From assembly GCF_963678635.1 (NCBI RefSeq), contig NW_026970647.1, positions 24,796 through 88,795 of the forward strand: a DNA stretch of 64,000 bases, written 5' to 3'. The stretch is from Symsagittifera roscoffensis. Taxonomy: Eukaryota; Xenacoelomorpha; Acoela; Convolutidae. The position numbers were made by a program, and so were the translations under genes. Shown here one piece after another: positions 33,179 to 44,780 of this stretch (the first letter of the stretch is position 1; every line of letters starts with the position of its first letter). Under the pieces are notes generated by a model that did not search any database, was not told where the DNA came from, and was given only the letters and a program-made list of their open reading frames with translations.

Positions 33179-36100
33179 TTCGCTCTGGAACTGTTTTACA
33201 GCGAAGCAGGAAAGGGAATGAATCCCAACTAAATACCAAAAGGTTTAAATTACTGCGTTTTGATTCCTTTGTCCCTTCTCGGTTTGAATTTGAATAGTTT
33301 TTCCCACTTAACTTTGAACTCTTTTCCCGCCGAAATTTGAATTACATTTAAATTTTCCAGCCATAAGTCCAAATTCAAATTCGATTGGACGAAACAGATG
33401 AATTGTTGTTTGAAACGTTAATAATTATTACAATCGATTGAAACTAATCTAAACCAACTAAGTTTGAGCTAAATTTTAATCCAAAATGATTTTAGACCCA
33501 AGAGATAAAAGTTTTAGTTTTATATTTTATCAATTCAAATTATAAACTGATGAAATTTTCAAAATTGCAAATAAAAGTTGAGCATGTCACAACACATGAT
33601 AGATCCTAAATATCCCATTTATCATGGGGACAGAATATCCTATAAAAATGTCAAAATTTGTATCAAAAACAGTTAAAATGATGAATAAGTAAAGCAAAAA
33701 CTGAAAAATGACAGTTTTTTGAATTTCCGGGCGCATTGTTATCAATGATGTCAATCACGGAGCGGTCGCACGGTCCATCTCATCATGAATTTGTCTCGAC
33801 TGTCTTTCGATATGAAGAAAAATTGAGAAAAAATACTTTCTGTAAAGAAAAATGAGTTTGTTGTTTTAGGGGGGATTAAGGGGATTAGCGTTTTTCTCGA
33901 AGACTATTGAAAAAATATCTCTTCCCGCATTCTCATTAGTCGTGACCCTCCTTGCACTTTTATTATAACACCAGTTGCTCTTAAGAAAAAATTGCGTCTT
34001 CTGCTTGAAAATCGCATTTTTTCGGAAAAATGAAGAAACGATGAGTCATCAATTAAAAAATTTGATTTTTATTATTTTTCTCAAATATTTAGCATGATGA
34101 TGAATACTTGTGTTTTTTTTATAATGATCATTACTGAAGACAACAGTATCAATGATCATATGATAACTCTAATTTGTAGAAAAAGAAAAATTTAATGCAT
34201 TTTTTTTTCTTTTTGTAATTAAAAAAACAAATTTTTAACTAAAAAACATTAAAATTTTTTTTAATTTTATCAAAAAGTTGGTTTTAAACATCTTTTATAC
34301 TATTTTTCATTATGTTTAATTTTTATATTAAATAAATGATTAAACAAATGACAATATAAGTTTTCATTCAAAATTACTTTTTTACAGTTTTTTTTGACGT
34401 TAATTATCTTTTTTCAAAAAACGAAATTGATATTTTCTTATCTTGTTTTCTAAAAACTGGCGTATATATGGATGCTTTTCAATTTTTTCTCAAGATCATT
34501 AATGTAAATAGGAACTTCAATGTTAATATGTTAACTCCTATTTGTCGAAAAAATGAAAAATTTAAGGGTTTTTTTGGTTTTTGATTTCAAAAAAAAATAG
34601 TCAATTAATTAAAAAGTAAATGATTTTTTTAACTTCAAATTCTAAAGGCTTACTTAATTTTGAATCAGAACACAATTGTATGATAAATAATGAACAAACA
34701 CACGACATAAACTCAAACTCAATTTTAAAGTTAAATTATTATACACAATAAAAACAAACAAAAATCAAAAAAACTCAACCTCAGTTTCAAAGTTATGTAA
34801 GAACCAAATACTCCTGCGCTTTCTTTAGTGTTGTTAGCTTCCGTTTTTGCTTTGGCGCTAGACAGAGAGAAGGGGTTAAGTTTTCTATGTGGTTGTTCAC
34901 AGTATCCACAGGTGTACGCTTTGGAGTTGAGCAACCCGTTTCGTCAATCCATGGTGACACCGCAGGGGAAGGATCAGCTTTCGGGGTAACTACTGATGGT
35001 GATTCAATCTGTTCCATTCTCCATAAACGATCAAAAAATTCAATTTCTTCAAATTATTCTAACTGGTTTTCACACATCGGAGTAACATCACAATCGTATT
35101 TATACAAAAAAAATTTATACTGGTTTTGACTAAGTTGAAATATCAACCTGAAGAGCAAGAGGCTCGTCAGGATCCGTATATTAACCAGAATTTGTAAGGT
35201 AACTCAAATACTTTATATTCAGTTCTTCGTCTTCCTTTGACTTTTTTCGGAAAGTTTACTGAATAAATGTAAAAAAATTTTGGGAATCATATTGCGATGT
35301 GTACAAGTCCACTCATCAGAATTGAAACTTTTTTTCTTCATTAATTATTGCTACAAAATAACCGTGAATGGTTTCATAAAAAATGGTTCTTCCGTGATTG
35401 AAATATCCGACAATAACATAACAAGGCATTTTTGAAGGAAAGTTGAGAGAAAAGGACAAACATAACGCGGAAAGAAATGAAACTGAAATGAATTATGAAA
35501 ACGCCTCAAGAGATTAAAAAAGGGATTGGTTCTTCTAAAATTAGAAACTTCAAGACCTCCTATGTAGTTTTTGATCAGTTTAATAAGAGAGGGCGTTTAA
35601 AATAGTTATCTTACCCAGCGTGTTGTTCTATGTTTATCTAAATTGCGTTCAAACAAATAGCTTGCATCAAAAATAACCTTTAAACATTGTGACCTTTAAC
35701 ACCCATTAAAATTCTTATCAGTTGTACATGCACAAAATACATATCCAATTGAACCAAACTGCAATCCAATATCTTTGCGATATAAAGTACATGTGTATTT
35801 AAGTTAAAATAGATTCAACGCTTTCTTTTGCAGACATATACAACCAATCGGAACCATTCTTTTCTTTCTATTCAGTTTTGAATCGAGTTACTTTGAAAAT
35901 TTACTCGTTACAAGGAATAGAACCAAAACAAGCACCACAGCAAATGCAGACAAAGGTTTTGGCGATTGCTATTTCGATATTTCGGAAAACAGTAAAAGAT
36001 TAGAGCGTGCTACAATGAAAACATATGACTAAACTGGAACTTATGTAACCTGAAAGTTTTCAAAAAAGCAAATGAAGGCGCTGACTTTGAATGTGTACAA

Positions 36101-36297
36101 AGATTTTCCTCAAGCAGCGAAGAATTTTCAAAATTACTAAAATCGGGAAAGTCAATCCGAGCGCAAACAAGTGAAATTTCTGATACTGTTGAAAACAAAG
36201 ACAAACCAGCGTCTAACTGTAAACGAACCAGGAAATCTCAACTTTCCTAAAACACAAACGATTTCAAGCACGAGTCGAATTAATTTTCATTTACAAA
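33179..36297. promoter_or_regulatory. P2 central divergent region
   Basis: About 3 kb of very AT-rich DNA between polB (minus) and the plus-strand block. By position it must hold the promoters of both blocks. I see a TATA-like tatataaag near 35778 and one CCAATCGGA at about 35853, a match to the P1 promoter variant. Otherwise only homopolymer-rich sequence and the small frame at 34796-35430. Confidence 0.45.
34796..35430 (-). pseudogene. small minus-strand Polinton frame of unknown function
   Basis: Minus-strand remains opening MPCYVIVGYFNHGRTIFYET at about 35430 and ending in a Ser/Pro/Thr-rich basic tail (STPKRTPVDTVNN, CLAPKQKRKLTTLKKAQ). Lies upstream of polB on the same strand. Short and broken; no family recognised. 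Confidence 0.35.
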
Positions 36298-37052
36298 ATG
36301 GCAGAAGCTATGTTCGAAGTTGAGTTACCTGATAATTTCAAAAAATTTCAACCAAATTCAAATTTATCAAATTTTTAAATTTAAGCTTTTGGAAGCCACT
36401 TCAAATCTGAATTTTGCCTTTTTTCAGTCGAGATTGAAAAAAAACCTCAATACTACATTGATTCAAGTAGATTCAGAGGAACAATTAAACCAATTTTTTC
36501 TTTCCCAAAAATGTTTCAGTGTTCCGTGTATTTTCACTTGCTTCAAATACTTAGTTTCTCCTGCTAAAGATGTCAAAGGAAACGGTGAGTTGTTTGACAA
36601 GCTTAAACTAGCTCGACCTGTTGCAGCCAATCTCGATTTGTTTACCCAATTTATTGCTTTCTGCAACATCATCTAACAAACAAACTTCACCAAATCAAAC
36701 TGTTTGCAAGAAATCTCCGTCCAATGGGGGACAGAAACGAATTGATAATACAGTTACACCTGCTGCATCGTCCACTTCAAACAAATCCGCAAGAATTTTG
36801 ACTTCAGTTTCAAAGAAACACACAGAAAGCAGACATGTTCAAATAGATGAGTTGAATACAGAAACTTTGAAAAGATTTGAAAGTTTAATTATTGGACCCC
36901 ATTCTGCCGCTTTTTGTAAAATAATGGATATTTTGACAAGTGGATATGGAAAACTTGATGTAGATACTGATGTTTTGTTTGTAAAATTTGTTGTTGAAGA
37001 GAAAGTTAAGTTTTCATTGATACTTTTCGTTATTCCTTTTTTATTTTATTGA
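36298..37052 (+). pseudogene. first plus-strand Polinton gene(s) of P2, unknown
   Basis: Opens MAEAMFEVELPDNFKKFQPN at 36298. The later part contains a Ser/Thr/Lys-rich linker (SNKSARILTSVSKKHTESRH) and an acidic, hydrophobic end (KIMDILTSGYGKLDVDTDVL). Possibly one gene or two. No domain recognised. It stands where P1 has its Pro/acidic-rich and PC4-like genes. Confidence 0.4.
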
Positions 37053-37402
37053 GTTCAGTAAACACGATTTCAGCTTTCGATTTAAAACTTATTCATGAAA
37101 TTTTTATAGACTTAAAATCAGAATATCCGGACAAATCAGTCAGATCTCAGTATTTTTTAGCCACTTATTTGTATTTGGATGCTGATATTCATTTGGATTT
37201 TGTTTTGGAAAACAGACCATATGGTGGTTTAATTGGAATAGACAATTCGTCGCTTGACAAACACTTGAAACGATTCAAATTTCTTAGAATACATGCTATA
37301 TTGCATGACGCAGCAGGATATTTGCAAGAAAAAAATTATACGGGTCCTGGACACATATGTTTTGCCTTGTCCAATAAAAAAGTGTTACCTGGGTTTTGCT
37401 AA
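37049..37402 (+). CDS. Polinton gene of the LRIHAILH family
   Basis: A 117-residue frame that looks whole. Shows YLYLDADIHLDFVLENRPYG, KFLRIHAILHDAAGYLQEK and TGPGHICFALS, each matched in P1's genes at 8110-8400 and copies. It precedes the exonuclease-like gene in both elements. Function unknown. Confidence 0.6.
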   Translation: MSSVNTISAFDLKLIHEIFIDLKSEYPDKSVRSQYFLATYLYLDADIHLDFVLENRPYGGLIGIDNSSLDKHLKRFKFLRIHAILHDAAGYLQEKNYTGPGHICFALSNKKVLPGFC

Positions 37403-37450
37403 TTTCTTAAAGCATTCAAACCAAATTTATTTCGTTTGTTGGAATGTTGA

Positions 37451-38047
37451 GTGAAAGTCATGTTAACCCAAAGAAAAAAAAATAAAAAATTGTTTTTCAA
37501 CCATCTCATTATTTTAGATGTTGAAGGATTTAAATATGGCAAGAAACCTTTGATCATAAAGGAGCTTTCCGTTTGCTCTGCTAATACAATTGATACAATT
37601 CAATCTCTGCCACCAGTTCAATTCAACAATTCATCAAAAGAAGAGAAAAAAGCTTACAATTGGGTATCTAAATTTCTACACGGGCTTCGTTGGGACAAAG
37701 GTGAATACCCTTACTCATACTTGGATCAAATTTTTGGCAGCATTCGTTTGAGGAACCCAAATTCCCATTTTTTTGCTAAAAGTACACAAAAATCTGTTTC
37801 ATTAGCTGAATACTTGAAATTACCGGTGACAAACTTGGAAGATACTAGCTGCCCAAAGATTGAACAGTTATTGGGTCAAGAAAAACATATTTGCAAACGA
37901 CATTCTCATTTACTTCCCTTGCATCAATTAATAAAGCATTGTACCCGCAGAAAAACCAAAATTTTTTCCGATTGGTTACAAAATGAACTGTCCAATGATG
38001 CAAACAACCTTATCTCCAAATATGTTGGTTTACGCTTCAATGACTAA
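37451..38047 (+). CDS. exonuclease-like Polinton protein
   Basis: A 198-residue frame. It opens with basic residues, then LIILDVEGFKYGKKPLIIKE, where D-x-E after a hydrophobic strand resembles motif I of DEDD exonucleases. A central FLHGLRWDKGEYPYSYLD core and a C-terminal Cys/His set (SCPKIEQLL, HICKRHSHLLPLHQLIKHC) follow. I recall similar proteins in arthropod genomes and Polintons. Nuclease activity is inferred from the motif only. P1 homologues: 1180-1700, 7500-7962, 8854-9055. Confidence 0.6.
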   Translation: MKVMLTQRKKNKKLFFNHLIILDVEGFKYGKKPLIIKELSVCSANTIDTIQSLPPVQFNNSSKEEKKAYNWVSKFLHGLRWDKGEYPYSYLDQIFGSIRLRNPNSHFFAKSTQKSVSLAEYLKLPVTNLEDTSCPKIEQLLGQEKHICKRHSHLLPLHQLIKHCTRRKTKIFSDWLQNELSNDANNLISKYVGLRFND

Positions 38048-38093
38048 TCAGAGTCCTGAAAAAAATTTAACACCATGAATTAAAGTTACTATT

Positions 38094-38523
38094 ACGCGGA
38101 CAGGCATATTAGATTGTCGAGGAAAACCTCTCCTGCAAAAATTTGAACAAATTACACTGAACGATATCGAAATCGATAAATTACGGAAATTTTCTACAGT
38201 TCTGGACTACTTTCACCTGTACAATGTCCAGACTCCTGGAATTTTGCCAGTCAATTCCGTTGTTCAATCTCAACCTGGAAGGGCTGCAACCTCAGCTGGG
38301 AGAGAGAAGACAAATCCGTTTACATGACCAACAGCTTCCAGTTGAACTGAAAGAATTAATCAAAACTGATAATGTTGAGAGAATAAATTTAGTTCAAGCC
38401 ACTATCAGAGTTGTTGCTCATTTTGTTGTAAAGTTCAAATCTAATTGTAACCATGACAAATTCACAAAATATGAATTTTTCTTCATTGAACGAGGAGTTG
38501 ATTTACCTGTTGAACCGAAATGA
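38094..38523 (+). pseudogene. unknown P2 gene
   Basis: Two overlapping frames. One carries TGILDCRGKPLLQKFEQITL and FSTVLDYFHLYNVQTPGILP; the later part carries LPVELKELIKTDNVERINLV and ATIRVVAHFVVKFKSN. The latter, LPxELxxxIxxxNVExI + hydrophobic strands, recurs at 38700-38815, so this region may hold two related genes. Function unknown. Confidence 0.4.
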
Positions 38524-38621
38524 AGAATCACATATATATACCAAATTTTGTGAATCATAATAAATATATTTATTGATTTTTTTCATTTTCTTTTGATCTT
38601 GTGTGATTACTAGTTGCTAAC

Positions 38622-39010
38622 ATGTCGTGTTTGAGAATTCATAAATTCAAAAAAATATTTTTGCCAAAAGAAAACACACAAAATGTGAGTTTAACAGGTG
38701 AGAATTTACCGAAAGAGTTATTAGACGAAATCAATACCGGACACGTAGAAAAAATTGTTCGGATACTTCTGACAGACAAAAACATAGCAAGATATATAAT
38801 AAAATACAAACCAAACGGCAATAGATCAGAGAAAAAAAGGCGATTGGTATGCAGTTGTAACTATCAACCTTGATACAAATAAGCAAAAAAGTATTCCAGT
38901 AAACATGGAAATTGAAGAAACCACCTCTGTCGAGAACAATGATTGCGAATTTGTAGACATTGGTGGTGCCGAACAGTCTTTATCTCACGAAGACAAGCTT
39001 GGAAATTTTG
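38622..39010 (+). pseudogene. second gene of the LPKELLDEI type, unknown
   Basis: Opens MSCLRIHKFKKIFLPKENTQ. ENLPKELLDEINTGHVEKIV, then NIARYIIKYKPNGNRSEKKR, parallels LPVELKELIKTDNVERINLV ... AHFVVKFKSNCN in the preceding gene, suggesting an old tandem duplication. Two strands following a helix would suit a small nucleic-acid-binding fold; this is a guess. Confidence 0.4.
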
Positions 39011-39179
39011 TAATTCTGTTTCTCTTCCGTCTGCAGATGTTGTCTTTTTCACACAAGTCTGTTTCATTTTCATTTTGCTCTCCTTACCTATTTCAATTTT
39101 TTTTGTACAACCTTAGTTGTGATGAGACTGCCATTTGGCTTTCAGTACTATCCAGTACAGTTGGTTACATGTTACCCAA

Positions 39180-39815
39180 TCCCAAATTACAATAATGAAC
39201 AAGATCATTTCAACAAAAGATCGTCTGTTTATGTCCGTTTCAGGTCCCTCGGGGATCTGGCAAAACTGATTTACTTTTTCAAATGCTTCTCAAAGGTACA
39301 TATTATTTATCGTATAACAAGATATTTTATTTTTATCTTCACGATCAACCCAAATACTGTTCCTTTGTTTCTCACAACAAATTTGATATTGAATTTATAA
39401 ATTTGTTCAGCTTTGAAATTGTTAATAACTTACGGGATTGTATGATTGTCTTTGATGATACCTGTGAAGAAATTTTTAATGAAAAAGATTTTGTTAAAGT
39501 AGCTACTGTAGGCCGACATAAAATTGTTCATGTTATTTATGTCAAGCACAATTTATTTCAGCAAATTGAGCAATCCTGTACGATAGATTTGAATACAACT
39601 CACTTAAATTTGTTCAAATCACCTCGAGACATTCAACAAATTCATTATTTAGGCAGACAATTGAATAAAGAAAAATTCCTCCTTCATGTGTATCAGTTGG
39701 CAACGAAAGACGATTTTGGTCATCTGTTAATAGACTTGGATCCCAAAACTTCAGAATGTCTTCGTTATTCGTCAAACATATTTCCACCATCACCAACTTT
39801 TTTTTCTATTTACCA
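39180..39815 (+). pseudogene. Polinton packaging-type ATPase of P2
   Basis: Homologue of P1's ATPase (223-906). Shared blocks: KIFYFYLHDQPKYC, Walker B MIVFDDTCEEI, FVKVATVGRHK, YVKHNLFQQ, NLFKSPRDIQQIHYLGRQL and DFGHLLIDLDPKT. The P-loop lies near 39245-39275, where the reading is disturbed. Acts in packaging of the DNA into the virion by family knowledge. Broken. Confidence 0.85.
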
Positions 39816-39819
39816 TTCT

Positions 39820-40005
39820 CAAAAGCAGTTATCACATCTCTTGAAAATGAAAGAGAAAGAATTATGTATATTGAAGCAAATGCTCAATAGTCACCATTGT
39901 AGATCAGTTTTGACAGGGGCTGATTCAATTTTTGTTAGATTTCTTTGCGATTGTTTTGTAAATGTTTTTCTGGGACATTCGTGTTACATTTACCTGAAAA
40001 CCTAG
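39820..40005 (+). pseudogene. remnant of the small gene between ATPase and ORF X
   Basis: By position this should match P1's small basic gene at 1-206 and 6313-6518. Only weak similarity is left (Lys/Leu-rich start, a Cys/Leu-rich core). Low confidence. Confidence 0.3.
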
Positions 40006-40015
40006 AACCTTAGGC

Positions 40016-40950
40016 ATGTATGCTGAAGAATTCATCCTCATTCCTCGAAAAACATATGCTCCAGATGAAAAAACTGCACCACAACCTCAAATCCTTCATA
40101 ATCCATAAATTAACAACCAATCATCTCAACTCAATTACATACAGCGATTTCGAGAACGAAATATCAGCCGTGACTCTCCAGCACCATTAAGCCCAACATC
40201 TCCTATTTCTTTAACCCCTAGTAATGTAGTACCAAATCTTCGAAAAAGAAATTTATCTGCACTTACTAATTTCAGTGGTGATGGTGATGATGAAGCAGAA
40301 AAAAATGTTGAATCACACAATTCTCAGCAGCAGACAAGTTCAAAGAGATTAGAAAAAAACAATGAAAAAAGTAATGGAAAAACCGCTTAAGTGTTTCGAA
40401 AGGCTATGGAATCCATTCAAGAGCTATTGGAAGCTAATAAATTGGAAAGAGCAAACACAGTGCTAAAGCAGTTGTTCAAAGTTGAATCCTTGACTTTAGA
40501 CGTTGACGGATATGTTCTAATTCAAGGAAAATCAACACTCGTTAAAGTTGAATCTTTGTTGTACGATATACAGCAAAACACAAAAAAACTCGAGGGTGTT
40601 TTCTATCCTCAAATTTTGAAAGAACAGAATCTTGATCCTAGTTTAGTGTCCAACACTTATGCCAAACAGACTCTCCGCTCGCTTAATCCCTCAACTTCTT
40701 TCTCCTTCGTCTCCGACAACCCGACAACTGAGGACTCGAAGAGATCAAAACCCTCCTCTTCGAAGACTCGATCGACAACTCTCAAACCCAGAACCAAGCA
40801 ATCCGACAAAAGAAAAACCCAGAAAAAAGAATTTTTCCCCACCACCAACGATGACGATGACGACGATGATAAAAACTATGAAAGAACTAAAGAATCGTTT
40901 GCGACGACGTCAACAAAAGAAAGGAAATCCTACTATCAGTGAAGAAAAGA
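40016..40950 (+). pseudogene. Polinton ORF X of P2
   Basis: Opens MYAEEFILIPRKTYAPDEKT, matching the start of ORF X in P1 (5836-6214). It then has a Ser/Pro/Asn-rich linker, the helical pair SIQELLEANKLERANTVLKQ and VESLTLDVDGYVLIQGK, and a Ser/Thr/Arg-rich tail with an Asp run (DDDDDDDKNYER). Leads directly into the integrase region. Conserved but of unknown role. Broken. Confidence 0.6.
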
Positions 40951-41850
40951 AACTCAAAATACTCTACACGAAAGGTCCAGCTGCATTTGGTAGCGTTAAA
41001 AATTTAACAAATGCTAGTCAACTCTCACCAAAAAAGTTAAAAGTTTTCTGAGATCTCAACCATCACATACAAAGTATGGATTGTTTCGTAAAACATATCC
41101 TCGGCTAAAAAAGATTGTAAACGATATCAACGAAATTTGGTTTCTTGATTTGGCTTATGTTGATAAATTGGCTAAAAATAACCGAGGGGTACAATATTTG
41201 TTAGTTGCTGTCAATTGTCTCTCTCGCTACTTACGAGTGGAAACCCTGAAGTCCAAATATGCTAGAGAAACAACCGAAGCTTTCAAAAAATGATCAAAAC
41301 AGAACAACCAAAAAGAGTTTGGGTTGACAAAGGCACCGAGTTTAAAGGAGAATTCGAAAAGTTATGTACTAAACGAGAAATCGTCAAATACAATACTCAC
41401 ATTGAAAAAAATCTGCATTTGCCGAAAGAAACATTCGATCTCTGAAAAGTATTATCTAGAAGTATTTGGAGTTTGAATGGACTTACAGTTATATTGAAAA
41501 ATTACAAAGTTTTGTTCAAACGATTAACTCACTTGTCAATAGAGTAACAAAAATGGCACCAAACAAGGTACAAGAAAAGATGTACCTGCTTTAGTTTCAT
41601 TAATTGCAAACAATTCATCAAAGTTGGTACAGAAACCAAAATTGTATGTTGGTGAGTATGTGCGAATAGCGAAAACTGACTTGACTTTTAGAAAAGGTTA
41701 CCAGCAGATTTTTACAGAGGAAGTTTTTGAAAAATTTGCCATTCCTACTGTAAACCCTCCAACATACAGTCTCATTGATGCGGAAAAGTAAGAAATCAAC
41801 GGAAAATTTTATGAAAAAGAGCTTAGTTGAATTGGAAACAAGGCTGATTA
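40930..41850 (+). pseudogene. Polinton integrase of P2
   Basis: Retroviral-like integrase. Readable: N-terminal FGSVKNLTNASQLSPKKLK, first catalytic Asp in NEIWFLDLAYVDK, QYLLVAVNCLSRYLRVETLK, second catalytic Asp in VWVDKGTEFKGEFEKL, and a C-terminal LTFRKGYQQIFTEEVFEKF part like P1's. The order ORF X - integrase is the same as in P1. Broken by several interruptions. Confidence 0.85.
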
Positions 41851-41858
41851 TAACGAAA

Positions 41859-42730
41859 ATGGGCAGTGATGAGTTTACTGTACATTTGATTTCAACAGCA
41901 TCAATGGATTATTTCCCAGACAACTCTCTGGCCAGTTTTAGAAATTTTTGTAAAGAAGAAATAGCTTTAGACGGAGACTGGAGATTTGCTCTCTCAGAAA
42001 TAATTTTCCTCACAAAATTAAACAAGGTTACTGATAAGGAATTTACGTACTTCAGAGCATCCGAAGTAGTAGCCAGTAAACCCAACGCTGGCAATCGGAA
42101 TACAATTTCCAGACCTTACTATGGCGAAAAAGTTTTTATCAAATCAGGAGAGTCCACTTTTATAGCAGAATTGATTAATGAGATAAAAAACAAAACTCAA
42201 AGACAAAATTCATTTCGATGCGAGTCCTCAAGAATTCACGAATAGCATGAGCATTTGGATGAATGCAAATGAAGGAATCTCATTCCCAAGTCCCCAAAAA
42301 CCCAGCATGTTTAGGCTACAATGCAAAGCTTGATGAGAACGGTGAATATGACATTGGTTACAAAATGATACCCTCCTTCGATGCATCTTATGAGGGAAAC
42401 GAACTGTACAAATCTCATTTCCCATATGACTTATCAAGTGGGACAAGTCTAATTTTTGTCTATATTGACATTAAACATTACCAAACTGTTGGTGATGCAA
42501 AGGCCCCATTGTTACGCGTCATTGATTCGAATAGACGCATCAAAAACGGTAGTGCCTGCAGCATTGAACCTAATCATCGAAAAAACTTCACTAACTTAGA
42601 CTACAAAAAATTATTCACTTCATCTGTACAATCAATAACGGTACAGTTGCGCACAGAAACTGGAAGATTAGTGCCCTTTTCAGGAACTGGTAAAGTTGTG
42701 TTGACTCCAAAATTCAAGCGCTTTGATTGA
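41859..42730 (+). pseudogene. penton-like minor capsid protein
   Basis: The opening FTVHLISTASMDYFPDNSLA, then FALSEIIFLTKLNKV, is the signature start of Polinton penton (single jelly-roll minor capsid) proteins as I know them: a strand, FPxN/D, then a strand ending in xLxEI. The later part is strand-rich (FIYVDIKHYQTVGDAKAPLL) and ends FSGTGKVVLTPKFKR. It would occupy the five-fold vertices of the virion. Looks broken once or twice. Confidence 0.75.
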
Positions 42731-42736
42731 AAACCA

Positions 42737-42968
42737 ATGGAACAATATTATGCAAAGCAAGCTTCACTTCCTCTTTTCTCTGGACACTACAGACAACGAC
42801 AGCAGTGGATTTGGCACTTTGGCAGCTGGTATTGGTCGTGTTGCTATACGGTTTGCACGACGGGTTATTCTACCGGCTGCGAAAAAACTGGGCAGAGAAC
42901 TTTTGATGAGTGCAGCGCCAGAACTGATTGATGTCGCTATGGAAAAGAGTCTCCAAAACAAGCATTGA
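42737..42968 (+). pseudogene. small pVI-like virion protein
   Basis: An N-terminal MEQYYAKQASLPLFSGHYRQ stretch and a Gly/Ala-rich amphipathic part (GFGTLAAGIGRVAIRFARR, VILPAAKKLGRELLMSAA) in adjoining frames. Many Polintons have a small protein of this pattern between penton and major capsid, compared with adenovirus membrane-active proteins. Assigned from position and pattern. Confidence 0.55.
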
Positions 42969-42989
42969 AAATTACTGTCTCAAAAACTG

Positions 42990-43156
42990 CAAGAATACAA
43001 CTCGGTGGCGGTAGACGTCGTCACAAGACAACAATGAATGGATTACGAAGAAGAAGGTCAGTAGGGGCTCATAAAAGAAAAACAACCATTCGAAGAAAAA
43101 CCAGACCAGTGAGAAGTCCAGCAGATTTTTTCTCAAACATAAAAAATGATCGCTAA
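42990..43156 (+). CDS. small Arg/Lys-rich core-like protein
   Basis: About 55 residues, extremely basic: GGGRRRHKTTMNGLRRRRS, HKRKTTIRRKTRPVR, then PADFFSNIKND. It resembles DNA-condensing core proteins of adenoviruses and the small basic genes of Polintons. It ends inside the start of the capsid gene (overlap about 10 bp). Confidence 0.55.
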
Positions 43157-44374
43157 TTTGTTATCCAATGAAGCTACCCATAGCTCTCTGGATTTGTTTG
43201 AAAAACAACCCCTTTTGATTACTTTTGAAAACGCTTCCGATAAAAAAATTGGACCTGTTTATTCACCTAATGGACCAATGCTTGAATTTGAAATCACCGG
43301 TGACCGTAATAATCTTGTTGACCTGCAAAAAATTTATTTGGAAATACGATGCAAAGTAACGCAAACAAAAGGAGCTGATCTGCGATACGACAACACTGAT
43401 CCTGCTGTGTCTGATTCACAGTTCCTCGTAAACAACTCCCTGTATTCCCTTTTCTCTGACTGTAACCTCTCTGCTAATGGACTCAAAATCTCAAATGCCA
43501 ATAGTAATTTTGCGCATAAAAGCTTCATTGGAACAGTATTTTCTAACAGCAAAGGAGCCAAGGACTCATGGGCTTAAGTGTCAGGAATATCGTTTTGAAA
43601 ACAATCCCGCTGCAATAGATGCAGCTGATTTCACATCTCAACGAGAACTGGTCCGTGAATCGAGGGACATTTGGTTCTATGGACCCGCTGGAGTTGATTT
43701 TTTTTACATGTGACAAGCATTTGTTGAACGGTGTTATCCTCAGACTTTCCTACAGACGTTCTCATGAAGACTTTCTCATTATTTCTGAAGACGCTGCCAA
43801 GCATTACAAGCTGCAAATACTCGAAGCGAACCTATATGTTAGAAAAATGACTGTGACCGACCATGTGCTCTCTGCCATTGAATCAACTTTACTCAAAACT
43901 CCTGCGAACTACCCATATCAAGAAGAAATTACAAAAACATTTCTTGCAACAGCTGGTCAGCGCAGCTGGCAACAGGAAGATATTTTTGCTCGTGAACCGG
44001 TGAGACGTATTATAATAGCATTGAACACAAATAAAGCATTTCTAGGAACAAACCGAACATATCCTTTTCATTATCAAAAGTTTGGATTGAAGCAAGTTAC
44101 CTTGAGACGAAACGGTTTACCAAGAGCAAGTACACCAATCAGTACACAAAATCATAAACGTCTATTCTTCAACACACTATCAGCGCTAGGTTTGTTGCAC
44201 TGCGGGTTGGGAATCACTCTGGATAACTACCAACAGCACTTTATTATGTGTTTTGATCTCACTAGCACACAGCAGGCAGCTCATGACTTCTTGCATCCGG
44301 AACTTACTAACTGCTCAGTTTCACTCGATCTTCAATTCTCAAATCCAGTTGCAGGATCTCATTCAGAACTGTAA
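43146..44374 (+). pseudogene. major capsid protein (double jelly-roll)
   Basis: Starts MIANLLSNEATHSSLDLFEK at 43146. The first jelly-roll signature is VDLQKIYLEIRCKVTQ followed by NNSLYSLFSDCNLSANGLKI, the Polinton form of VDLxxTYLxVRxKV...LxSLFxxVDVxLNG. Further on are FYGPAGVDFFYMC-type and LQILEANLYVRKMTVTDHV strands, RRIIIALNTNKAFLG and the C-terminal DLTSTQQAAHDFLHPELTNC. About 400 residues, a little short of the usual 450-600. Forms the virion shell. Followed by the protease in an overlapping frame. Broken about once or twice. Confidence 0.82.
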
Positions 44375-44780
44375 ACATCTGAAATATAAGTTTCTTGGAG
44401 TATTTGCAGCGGACAACTTTCCACCTCACATCCCAAACAATATCTTTATGATTGTGAACAATTCAAAATCAGATTCTCCGGGGACACATTGGATTGTGAT
44501 TTGCAACAGACGAAATGTTTTATATTTTGCTGATCTTCTCGGTCTTCCTCTTTGGCAGTACACCAATCTGTATAGACGATTGAACGAGAATTTTCATCAA
44601 GTGACTGAATTGATGACAAATTTTCCCATGCAAGACTGAAACTCTACCATGTGCGGTTCTTTTTGCATTTATATTGCACATTTGATTTATGATAAAAACT
44701 TTAATGGTGATGCTTCTCATTTTGCTTACATAAATGATCATGTTTTGAAACGTTTCCTAACTCACATGCTTACCAATTAA
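44283..44780 (+). pseudogene. adenain-like cysteine protease
   Basis: Matures the capsid proteins. The catalytic triad pattern is visible: His in SPGTHWIVICNRR, the acidic residue in LYFADLLGLP, and Cys in MCGSFCIYIAHLI. The typical opening FLGVFAADNFPP is present. About 165 residues, within the range of Polinton/adenovirus-type (C5) proteases. It overlaps the end of the major capsid gene and is the last gene before the right TIR. Broken about once. Confidence 0.85.
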
